From Gimesia chilikensis (GTDB taxonomy: Bacteria; Planctomycetota; Planctomycetia; Planctomycetales; Planctomycetaceae), in contig NZ_CP036266.1 of the NCBI RefSeq assembly GCF_007744075.1, forward strand, positions 5,193,748 to 5,257,747: DNA of 64,000 nucleotides. Reading direction: 5' to 3'. The notes under the pieces were generated by a model. The model made no database searches. It was not told the origin of the DNA and was given only the letters and a program-made list of their open reading frames with translations. The position numbers and the translations under genes are program-made. Below are positions 47,165-55,771 of the stretch, one piece after another (positions within the stretch are counted from its first letter, which is position 1; each line of letters opens with the position of its first letter).

Positions 47165-47687
47165 AAGATTTGGTAGATCAATCTGCTTTCGCTTGCTCGA
47201 GCCATTTCAAGTACTCACACCCCTGGTAATCAACATTATTCTGAACTCAGGATCCAGGCCCGGCTGAGTCATCAGTCAAATGATCGATTACTGAGACCAC
47301 CCCAATTTCATATCGAACCGACTTGAAACAATGCGTCAAACGGTTTTTCCAAACGGCAGCCGGTATAGCAGAATCAGCTGATTTCTTTCGTACGACTGGT
47401 ATAACTCGTACCTTCAAGGGGTGAAATACCGTCACAACCGGTAGATTCAAAACAGCCGGTGTCATCGATCTGACTCACACAAGAGTCAGCGGTTACCCCG
47501 TTCGCAAGGATCGACTGTGGTGAGCTCAGTCATTCCCCTCAAATTACAGATTCTCTGTTCGAGCAAACTCTCTAATCTGGCATGAAATCAGGCACTGTTC
47601 GTGATTTGTATTCTATATTTCTATATCAGTCAGAACTGAACCCACATACAAAATCAAAATACAGACTTCTAACCCGGGAGTAATTCA
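47165..47687. other. Spacer between RND exporter and PilZ-like gene
   Basis: About 520 bp between divergent genes. It has a small hairpin TGACTC/GAGTCA (47471-47488) and AT-rich TATATT-like runs near 47620, but no confident promoter pair and no credible ORF. Confidence 0.45.
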
Positions 47688-48038
47688 ATGGAAGAAACGC
47701 CATGGAGCCGTCCTTCAATGGAGGACCTGAAACACGTACTGGCCAGCTTCGGTAATCAGGATGCCGTCAATGTCCGTGACGTGGATCGCCTGGAACTCTC
47801 CGTACCCGCAGAGATCAAAACCTCACGGGGGAATACCATTTCAGCCATGACTCGTGAAATCAGTCGTCAGGGGCTTGGACTGCTGCACAAAGGGATGATC
47901 AATCCGGGCGAAGTAACCGTCAAACTGGCCAGCGAAACGCGTGAATTTGAATACCGCGTCAAGATCATGTGGTGCACGCCTTGCGATAACGGTATGTTCA
48001 TCAGCGGTGGTGAGTTTCTCACCAAACCGGAAAACTAA
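47688..48038 (+). CDS. PilZ-like domain protein
   Basis: A 116-residue single-domain protein. PilZ domains bind cyclic di-GMP through R-x3-R and D/N-x-S-x2-G. Here the first motif is present as R30-x3-R34 (RDVDR) and the second reads E57-I-S-R-Q-G62, with Glu for Asp/Asn. A following beta-barrel pattern (GEVTVKLA, FEYRVKIMWC, GMFISGGEF) agrees with PilZ. The Asp-to-Glu change could weaken c-di-GMP binding. A good ribosome-binding site (GGGAG) lies upstream of the ATG. The role could be c-di-GMP signalling, but the call is tentative. Confidence 0.6.
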   Translation: MEETPWSRPSMEDLKHVLASFGNQDAVNVRDVDRLELSVPAEIKTSRGNTISAMTREISRQGLGLLHKGMINPGEVTVKLASETREFEYRVKIMWCTPCDNGMFISGGEFLTKPEN

Positions 48039-48069
48039 GCAGACGCTGATTCCTGATCCAATCAGAAGA

Positions 48070-48089
48070 GACCGCTCGCAGGAGCGGTC
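48070..48089. terminator. Hairpin between convergent genes
   Basis: GACCGCTC-GCAG-GAGCGGTC forms a perfect 8-bp stem with a 4-base loop in the 99-base gap between convergent genes. There is no T-run on either side, so it may act as a Rho-assisted or weak terminator. Confidence 0.45.
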
Positions 48090-48137
48090 GACTGCTGCCT
48101 GCTTTCTCACCCAAACCTGAAGTACGTGATCAGTCCA

Positions 48138-50000
48138 TCAGGAAGCAGAGGTTCCACGCCGCAGCAGAACGATAATGATCCCGGACAGCAGAAAGATGAT
48201 CACCCCACCTGCGACCAGTAACAGGGTTGTCAGACTTCCCCAGCCACTTTTCACTTCGGGACGCTTCTGCTCTGCCAGGTCCCACTCAATCTCATCCAGT
48301 TGCAGACTCGTGCCTGCCTGACCTGCTTCCGCTTGAACGTCTTCCAGTTTCTGCTCGACAAAGGGAGATGGCTCCGCGCCACGATCCTGAATCCGCGATC
48401 GAAACTTTACGGGTGCCGTCTGCGTACTGCGGTGGCGCCCCGTCTGTGACGTCTGATCACCGGGAACAGAAGGCAGTTTCGGCAGCATCAGCTGAGGCCC
48501 CGGCCCAGCAGCAGGCTTCTGGTCCTGTTTTTCAACAGTCTGAGACGGCTGCACAGGAGCAGCCTGGGGGTCCGGCCCTTTCAAATCAATCCGAGCAGGC
48601 GCTTCGGCTGGTACTTCTTCCAGTTCCAGTTTGACAGACGGTTCCTGCGGTACGGGCTGTTCCCGGCGCTGAATCGGCTGTTCGATCGGCGGCAATTCTT
48701 CGGGAGCCTCGAGAGTTGGTTCGAAACTCGGAGGTTCGAGAGAGAGACTGCCTGCGGAACTTTTCTGCCTGACGGGCTGCTGTGGCTGAACAGGAGTCGT
48801 CCCCATGTTACGAGGTACGATCAGAGGTAACTCATCACTCGCAGAACCGGGTGAAGTCGGTTGAACAGGACGCGTTTTCACTGGTTCGGGTTGCTGAGGA
48901 GGTGTAGCACGTCGTTTCAAGGGATGAACCCTTGAGGGACGGAAGTTAGGAACTCTCTGACCGCCGTTAGACTGTACCTGCGGTTCGGAATGACCTGTCT
49001 GCTTTAAATCGGACGGCTGCTGGGCTGCCAGTTCTTCTTTGATCTGCTGCAACAGCATCTGTGGAGAGACTTCATCCAGACCAAAGGCGACATGCCCGCG
49101 ATAGCTGGTTTCCAGGGCCTGTTCCGCCAGGAACTGGGCGTATTCATAGTTCTTCTGTTTCAATTCACGCCGGGCTCGTTCCATGATCGAACTGATCTGC
49201 AGTCTTCGCATTTCCTGTGACACATCTTCGAAGACGGGATTCGTCTGCTGCAGATCCCGCTCTAATTCCTGACCAAGTTGTTTCAGCTGAGGATCAGCTG
49301 ACTGCTGCTGATCGGCCTGATCTAAATAGCGACTGAGCTCGTCCGATCGAAAAACATCATCTGCCGTTTGTTCGAAATTTGGTTCCTCCTGGGGAGGTTC
49401 CTGCGGTGTGACAGCTTTTTCCTGCAAAGTGGATTCCGGCTGCGCGGTTCCCGCCAGACGTCGAATCCCTTGAGAAAATTCCCTGCTGATCGAACCGGAA
49501 GCCTGTTGAATCCGTTCGGAGTTCTGCTGACAGGCGTCCATCAGCTTTGAGGGATATTTCCTGGCCGAAGCGATCAGTGATTTCGAGCGCCAGTCGTCAG
49601 TATCGGCAGGGCTGCGTTTGACTGGTTTGTTTTGAGCTGCTGCTTCTGCTTCCTGTCGCTGGCGTTCCGCATCCTCAAAGGCAGCCTGGCTGATTTTCAC
49701 TGGCCCCGGTTGCATCGCCTCTGATTTGTGTTCCGCTTGAGCAATCTGCTCTTCCGGCACTGAGGTCGGCGCCCCCAGCTTCACACGGCCCGGCTTCTCT
49801 TGAACAGAAACTTTCTTTTTCTGCTCAAAAAAGTTAAAGCTGGAGCTGTTACTGGCAGTGATCAGCGGGTTGTCTGATTTCTGATTCGACTGGGAGATCA
49901 CGTCCGCAGGCTGGCGCAGACATCCCACGGTCAGATAACCGAAGAGTGCCAGCAATAAATAAACCGTTGTCAGTTTTCGTGTTAACAGACCGATCTTCAC
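48138..50000 (-). CDS. Proline/glutamine-rich envelope protein with N-terminal lipobox-like site and C-terminal TM helix
   Basis: A 620-residue protein I do not recognise. The N-terminus is hydrophobic with a lipobox-like end (LFGYLTVGC, Cys near 27), so it may be a lipoprotein or have an uncleaved anchor. A helical segment near residues 250-320 includes MERARRELKQKNYEYAQFLAEQALE, resembling a single TPR-like helical hairpin. Most of the rest (about 330-560) is low-complexity, rich in Pro, Gln, Glu and Ser, and probably disordered. A hydrophobic helix (TTLLLVAGGVIIFLLSGIIIVLL) lies just before the end, followed by RRGTSAS. The start is GTG at 49998-50000 with AGGA upstream. Confidence 0.7.
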   Translation of the reverse strand: MKIGLLTRKLTTVYLLLALFGYLTVGCLRQPADVISQSNQKSDNPLITASNSSSFNFFEQKKKVSVQEKPGRVKLGAPTSVPEEQIAQAEHKSEAMQPGPVKISQAAFEDAERQRQEAEAAAQNKPVKRSPADTDDWRSKSLIASARKYPSKLMDACQQNSERIQQASGSISREFSQGIRRLAGTAQPESTLQEKAVTPQEPPQEEPNFEQTADDVFRSDELSRYLDQADQQQSADPQLKQLGQELERDLQQTNPVFEDVSQEMRRLQISSIMERARRELKQKNYEYAQFLAEQALETSYRGHVAFGLDEVSPQMLLQQIKEELAAQQPSDLKQTGHSEPQVQSNGGQRVPNFRPSRVHPLKRRATPPQQPEPVKTRPVQPTSPGSASDELPLIVPRNMGTTPVQPQQPVRQKSSAGSLSLEPPSFEPTLEAPEELPPIEQPIQRREQPVPQEPSVKLELEEVPAEAPARIDLKGPDPQAAPVQPSQTVEKQDQKPAAGPGPQLMLPKLPSVPGDQTSQTGRHRSTQTAPVKFRSRIQDRGAEPSPFVEQKLEDVQAEAGQAGTSLQLDEIEWDLAEQKRPEVKSGWGSLTTLLLVAGGVIIFLLSGIIIVLLRRGTSAS

Positions 50001-50216
50001 AACGAAAAATCCTGTTTCTGCATGCAGATATCGTTACGGGAACGAGATCTCTGCCTGGGTCGCGGGGAGCAGCCTCAATGGGGCGTTGAGGTGCAGGCGA
50101 GACATGACACAGGCGCGCAACAGCACCCGACACTTCGCCTGTTACCCTTTATCGACTGGGCGAAATTGATGGCATGAGAGGGTATTTCGGATTTTAGCAG
50201 TCTTTGAGAAAATCGT

Positions 50217-51074
<858 letters not shown>

Positions 51075-51343
51075 GATTCTCTTTCCGGATTATGGTGATA
51101 TTCTTCGCTGCGCCCGGTCTCGCTTGCGGACGGGATCGCTTTCATCAGCGAACCTGCAGTATAGGCGTTCGAAGCGATCCCTTCCAGCGATGCCCCATTC
51201 ACACTCGTATTTCACCAATTCAATCAGGATTTCATGGGCAGCAGTTTCCCGAAGCGTTACAATCGATGAGCCGCTGTTTCACTCCGGTCCCGGAAACGGC
51301 CCTGTGTATTCAAATCGATTCGCTCATCGAAGAGGAAACCAGC

Positions 51344-52771
51344 ATGCGTCTGATCGTCTCCCTGTTTCTGCTCTGTTTCATCCTGTCCCCCCTGGCAAAA
51401 ATTTCCTCCCTGCGAGCTGCAGAACAGCCCAACATCATCATCCTACTCGCCGATGACCTGGGTTACGGAGAACTGGGTTGCCAGGGAAATCCGCAGATTC
51501 CCACGCCTCATATCGACTCACTGGCGCAAGAAGGAATTCGTTTTACACAGGCTTATGTCACCGCGCCCAACTGTAGTCCGTCACGGGCCGGCCTGCTGAC
51601 GGGTAAAATACCGACTCGCTTCGGTTATGAATTCAATCCCATCGGTGCCCGCAATGAAGATCCAGGTACGGGCCTGCCTCCTGCAGAGCAGACGCTGGCC
51701 GAACTTCTGCACGACCAGGGTTACACGACCGGCCTGATCGGAAAATGGCATCTGGGGGGCGCTGCCGACTATCATCCCTACCGCCATGGATTCGACGAAT
51801 TCTTCGGCTTCATGCACGAAGGACACTACTTCGTCCCGCCGCCGTATCAGGGTGTGACCACCATGCTGCGTCGCAAGACACTTCCCGGTGGAAGCAAGGG
51901 CCGCTGGATCGGAGGTCAGCTGATTTACTCAACGCACATGGGATACGATGAACCCGATTACGACGCTAACAACCCCATCATTCGCGGCGGACAACCGGTT
52001 GTGGAACCGGAATACCTGACCGATGCGTTTACGCGGGAAGCGGTCAGCTTTATCGATCGCCACCAGGACAAACCCTTTTTTCTCTACCTGGCGTATAACG
52101 CGGTTCACAGTCCTCTGCAGGGGAAACAGGCGGACATGCAGAGTTTTCAAAACATTGATGATGTCCACCGACGCATCTTTGCCGCCATGCTTGCTTCCCT
52201 GGATCAAAGTGTCGGTCAGATTCTGAAGCAGGTCCGAAAAGCCAAACTGGATCGCAACACGTTGATTGTCTTTCTGAGTGACAACGGAGGTCCGACGCGC
52301 GAACTCACTTCCAGTAATCTGCCTCTGAGGGGCGAGAAGGGATCCATGTATGAAGGAGGACTGCGGGTTCCCTTTCTGATGCGCTGGACAGGCAAGCTGC
52401 CTGCTGGCCAAACCTATTCGCAGCCAGTCAGCAGTATGGATCTTTTCAGCACGTCGGCAGTTCTCTCTGGCGCACCGCTGCCGGACGACCTGGATGGTGA
52501 AAACCTGATGCCGTACCTGTTGAAAGAAAAAGAGGGCACGCCGCATCACGCGTTTTTCTGGCGTCAGGGCAAGCGAGCTGCACTCCGACTGGGGGACTGG
52601 AAAATTGTCAAAATGCGGGGCAAAGCCGACATCAAAGACTGGGAGCTGTACCACATCACAGAGGATCTGTCGGAACAGACCAATCTCGCCAGTGAGCGGC
52701 AGGACAAACTGCAGGAACTGCTCACCCGCTGGAACGAACTGAATTCGCAGATGAAGCCGGCCCTGTTTTGA
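51344..52771 (+). CDS. Secreted sulfatase (type I, canonical CSPSR)
   Basis: A 475-residue sulfatase with a signal peptide (MRLIVSLFLLCFILSPLAK, cut near LRAAEQ). The formylglycine motif is canonical: C-S-P-S-R followed by AGLLTGK. Metal and substrate residues appear in LLADDLGYGELGC, IGKWHLGG, FLSDNGG and GEKGSMYEGGLRVP. The expected activity is release of sulfate from a polysaccharide in the periplasm or outside. The ATG at 51344 is chosen for its GAGGAA ribosome-binding site and clean signal peptide; an upstream extension to 51092 has no family similarity. Its TGA stop directly abuts the stop of the convergent sulfatase. Confidence 0.93.
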   Translation: MRLIVSLFLLCFILSPLAKISSLRAAEQPNIIILLADDLGYGELGCQGNPQIPTPHIDSLAQEGIRFTQAYVTAPNCSPSRAGLLTGKIPTRFGYEFNPIGARNEDPGTGLPPAEQTLAELLHDQGYTTGLIGKWHLGGAADYHPYRHGFDEFFGFMHEGHYFVPPPYQGVTTMLRRKTLPGGSKGRWIGGQLIYSTHMGYDEPDYDANNPIIRGGQPVVEPEYLTDAFTREAVSFIDRHQDKPFFLYLAYNAVHSPLQGKQADMQSFQNIDDVHRRIFAAMLASLDQSVGQILKQVRKAKLDRNTLIVFLSDNGGPTRELTSSNLPLRGEKGSMYEGGLRVPFLMRWTGKLPAGQTYSQPVSSMDLFSTSAVLSGAPLPDDLDGENLMPYLLKEKEGTPHHAFFWRQGKRAALRLGDWKIVKMRGKADIKDWELYHITEDLSEQTNLASERQDKLQELLTRWNELNSQMKPALF

Positions 52772-54340
52772 TTATTTCTCTACAGGTGCAACGGCACCGG
52801 GTCGGCTGCTCCCCTGCTCAATCAGATCGGCCAGCTGTTTTTTCAACCGCTGTGCAAGTTCCGGATGTGCCTGGATGACGTTCTGCTTTTCCGCAGGATC
52901 CTGCTCCAGATCAAACAACTGATATTGGGGGACTTTGGTGTTTGACAGCTGCTGCTCGACGATGATATTGCGGGCGGTCTGTTTGTCGTACCGTTGTAAT
53001 TTCCATTTCCCGACCCGCAAAGCATACGTGCCGTTGTTCCCGTTGTTCTGTTGCACGAGATGCGCGCGTCCTGCAGCATCCGCTTTCCCCAGCAACGCAT
53101 CCAGCACATTGAAGCTGTCGCGACAGGCATCCTGGGGCAGTTTCTGTCCGGTCAATGTTGCCAGGCTGGCTGGCAAATCGATGGTACAGACCAGCTCATC
53201 ACTGACACCAGGCGGGATATGCCCTTTCCAGCGGGTAATAAAGGGTGTTCGGGTTCCCCCTTCATAGACGCTGTACTTGCCCCCGGAATATGGTCCGGCC
53301 GCGCGGTGATCTCCGACTTTCTCCAACGCGCCATCTTTGTAACCATCATCCATCACAGGGCCGTTATCGGAACAGAATACGACGAGCGTGTTCTCAGCCA
53401 GCTGGAGACGATCGAGTGTTTTCATCAGCTCACCCACACACCAGTCGAGCTGAATAATCGAATCGCCGCGATATCCGAGTGATGTTTTTCCCTGAAAACG
53501 TTCATGAGGCATGCGCGGGACGTGAATATCGTGCGAGGCGAAGAACAGGAAGAAAGGCTGATCTTTGTTAGCTTCGATAAATTCGACCGATTTCTCAACC
53601 CACTTATCAGCCAGATCCTCATCGCGGAAACGAGCCGCATGCCCGCCTGTATAAAAGCCGATGCGGCTGATTCCATTGTGAATCGTTGAGTTATGCCCGT
53701 GAGACCAGTCCATCTTGAGCGTATCACGGTGTGTGAGGCCGGTCGGATGATCGGGGCTCGGCTTCTTATTTCCCACCCAGAGAGGATCTGCCGGATCGAG
53801 ATTGAGAACCCGGTGATCTTTCACATAAACCTGGGGAACCCGGTCATTGGTTGTCGGCAACAGGAAGCAGGTATCAAAACCGATCTCCAGTGGCCCCGGT
53901 TTCAAATCTCCGTTCCAGTCTGGTCCTGCTTCTCCCCCAAGCCCGAGGTGCCACTTACCGATAACGGCCGTGGTATAGCCGGCACGTTTCAACAAAGAAG
54001 CGACGGTCTCTGTTCCCGGCTTAATGATGGCCGGTGCATTTGGTGGCGCAATCCCGGTCCGCTTTCCCCGAAAGGCATAGGTCCCGGTCAGGAACGAATA
54101 GCGGGTCGGCGTGCATGTCGAAGCGGAACAGTATCCGCTGGTAAACCGCTGTCCGTCGGCTGCCAGTTGATCGATGTGAGGTGTCTTCAGTGCTGTCGCG
54201 CCATAACAGGAAACATCCCCGTACCCGAGGTCATCGGCCATGATTACGATCACATTAGGTTTTTCGGCCCGGAGCTGAGAATGACCGTGCAGGAGGCAAA
54301 CCAGGAACAGCGTCAGCAGTGAGAAGATTCGAAATGACAT
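52772..54340 (-). CDS. Secreted arylsulfatase-like sulfatase (canonical CTPTR)
   Basis: A 522-residue type I sulfatase with a signal peptide (MSFRIFSLLTLFLVCLLHG, then LRAEKP). Active-site motif C-T-P-T-R is followed by YSFLTGTYAFR. Other landmarks are IMADDLGYGDVSC, GKWHLGLGG, FFASHDIHVPRMPH, FCSDNGPVMDDGY and YEGGTRTPF. It probably hydrolyses sulfate esters of sulfated glycans. The convergent partner sulfatase ends exactly where this one ends. The DUF3124 gene lies 54 bases upstream on the same strand, so those two may be cotranscribed. Confidence 0.93.
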   Translation of the reverse strand: MSFRIFSLLTLFLVCLLHGHSQLRAEKPNVIVIMADDLGYGDVSCYGATALKTPHIDQLAADGQRFTSGYCSASTCTPTRYSFLTGTYAFRGKRTGIAPPNAPAIIKPGTETVASLLKRAGYTTAVIGKWHLGLGGEAGPDWNGDLKPGPLEIGFDTCFLLPTTNDRVPQVYVKDHRVLNLDPADPLWVGNKKPSPDHPTGLTHRDTLKMDWSHGHNSTIHNGISRIGFYTGGHAARFRDEDLADKWVEKSVEFIEANKDQPFFLFFASHDIHVPRMPHERFQGKTSLGYRGDSIIQLDWCVGELMKTLDRLQLAENTLVVFCSDNGPVMDDGYKDGALEKVGDHRAAGPYSGGKYSVYEGGTRTPFITRWKGHIPPGVSDELVCTIDLPASLATLTGQKLPQDACRDSFNVLDALLGKADAAGRAHLVQQNNGNNGTYALRVGKWKLQRYDKQTARNIIVEQQLSNTKVPQYQLFDLEQDPAEKQNVIQAHPELAQRLKKQLADLIEQGSSRPGAVAPVEK

Positions 54341-54394
54341 GAGAGCACTTTCAATGACAGTGAATTAAAAATGAATCCGGGATTTGGGGCGGTT

Positions 54395-55018
54395 TTATTC
54401 TCCCGTTTGAGCAGCAGGAATCGGCACACCACTCCGCGTGAAGGCGATTGCCCGCGAACCGGAAGCCCCCACCATGACGGATTCAACCAGCGGCGGTGCA
54501 ACCTGCTCCTCGGCCATCCAGTTCACGAGAAAATTCGCACCGGAGCCTCCCGTGCTGTCTTTTTCTTCCACCAGGAATTCAATCGTCTGAAACGGAGCAA
54601 GCTTGATAGGCTGGTCCAGATAGACCTTAATCGACTCCCCGTCAGTATCGACATACTTGACTCCGGTGAGGTAGACCGGCTGATCCTGATTGATGTTCCG
54701 GATACTCAGAGTCGTTTCCAGAAGCAACGGCGAACCGCCATGATAATAGATGTGAGAATAACAGGGGGCATAGATCGAACCGCTGCGCGTCATTTTTTCT
54801 GAGTCGATTTCGCCCGCCTGGTATTCCGCGAGATCAGGCGGTTCATAGCTAGGCGGCGGTATGAACTTCAATTCGTGTTCAAAGCGTTCGAAGCGGGTAT
54901 CGAGGTACACTGCCCCCGCGATCAGCACTAAGGTCACGACTCCCAGCAAGAGAAACAGGACGAACCATTTGTCCCACAACCACAAAAACCAGTCGGGATA
55001 TTCGCCTTTATTTCCCAT
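54395..55018 (-). CDS. DUF3124 family membrane-anchored protein
   Basis: A 207-residue protein with one N-terminal TM helix (FVLFLLLGVVTLVLIAGAVYL, about 19-39). Its exposed beta domain matches DUF3124 as I know it: SGSIYAPCYSHIYYHGG, TLSIRNINQDQPVYLTGVKYVDTDG, and the signature GGSGANFLVNWMA followed by ESVMVGASGSRAIAFT. The function is unknown. It lies 54 bases upstream of a sulfatase gene on the same strand and has GGGGAA before the ATG. A link to sulfatase function is only suggested by the arrangement. Confidence 0.85.
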   Translation of the reverse strand: MGNKGEYPDWFLWLWDKWFVLFLLLGVVTLVLIAGAVYLDTRFERFEHELKFIPPPSYEPPDLAEYQAGEIDSEKMTRSGSIYAPCYSHIYYHGGSPLLLETTLSIRNINQDQPVYLTGVKYVDTDGESIKVYLDQPIKLAPFQTIEFLVEEKDSTGGSGANFLVNWMAEEQVAPPLVESVMVGASGSRAIAFTRSGVPIPAAQTGE

Positions 55019-55168
55019 CGCACACGCTTCCCCTGTGACAATTATTATTTCATTTCCGGCAGCGCGCCTGAAAAATATGGTTCAGACGGATTGAGACACT
55101 TCCTGTCGGCTGATGTATTAAACACTACCTCAGTCAGCATGAAAAGTCACCCCGACTGACCGTGTCGA

Positions 55169-55756
55169 CTATGGCATATGTTTCTGTAACTCATCCAGGC
55201 GAGACAGGCAGTTTTTTACCAGCGGGACCAGTCGTTCATCCGACTGACCGGCGGCCTCGATCATGGAATGATAATACTGCACAATCTCTTCCGGCGGGGC
55301 GCCGAAGTGCCCCCAGAATTCAGCGCGGTCTTCCGTCTGCAGATCGAACAGCATCGCTTCCAGATTATGCAGCTTGTCCGCGAGTTCAATCGCCCGCGCG
55401 CCGAGTGATGCCTGCTGCATTACTTCAATATGATCCCGCTTACGATCGCGCCAGCTCCGCTTTGCGCCTTCCAGAGTCTCTTTCTCTTCGGTCATCTCCC
55501 TGACGTACTGCAGGACCTCATCTGAAAAGGTTCCCTCCAGATCCTCAAAAGTCAGCGCAGTGTCTTCGACCACATCATGCAGGGCGGCAGCTGCCAGGAT
55601 GGATTCCTCATGAAATCCGGCTTTCACCAGGATCAGACAGACCCCCATCGGATGCGCGATGTAAGGAATTCCGGAGGACTTGCGTTTTTGAGATTTATGT
55701 GCTTCCGCGGCAACTCGAATGGCGTTCTCGACTACCGGAGAGTGAAGTGTATCCAT
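55169..55756 (-). CDS. HD-domain (p)ppGpp hydrolase-like protein (MESH1-like small alarmone hydrolase)
   Basis: A 195-residue single-domain HD protein. Residues align with the hydrolase site of SpoT/MESH1: H35 in YIAHP, H60-D61 in LHDVVEDT with E64 and D65, D127 in ELADKLHNL, and N131. The N-terminal AHKSQKRKSSGIPYIAHP is typical of alarmone hydrolases. There is no synthetase, TGS or ACT domain. So it should remove pyrophosphate from (p)ppGpp or a related nucleotide; alternatives include NADPH phosphatase activity, known for MESH1. It starts 15 bases after the degenerate ABC exporter gene on the same strand, so it is the last gene of that operon. Confidence 0.85.
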   Translation of the reverse strand: MDTLHSPVVENAIRVAAEAHKSQKRKSSGIPYIAHPMGVCLILVKAGFHEESILAAAALHDVVEDTALTFEDLEGTFSDEVLQYVREMTEEKETLEGAKRSWRDRKRDHIEVMQQASLGARAIELADKLHNLEAMLFDLQTEDRAEFWGHFGAPPEEIVQYYHSMIEAAGQSDERLVPLVKNCLSRLDELQKHMP

Positions 55757-55771
55757 GCTGCAAACTCTGGT

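Noticed and set aside
47247-47465. Reverse-strand frame of 72 aa between exporter and PilZ-like genes
   Set aside because: No start signals or resemblance to a known protein.
51092-51343. N-terminal extension of the first of the paired sulfatases
   Set aside because: The extra residues have no family similarity, and a signal peptide with a good ribosome-binding site begins at 51344.
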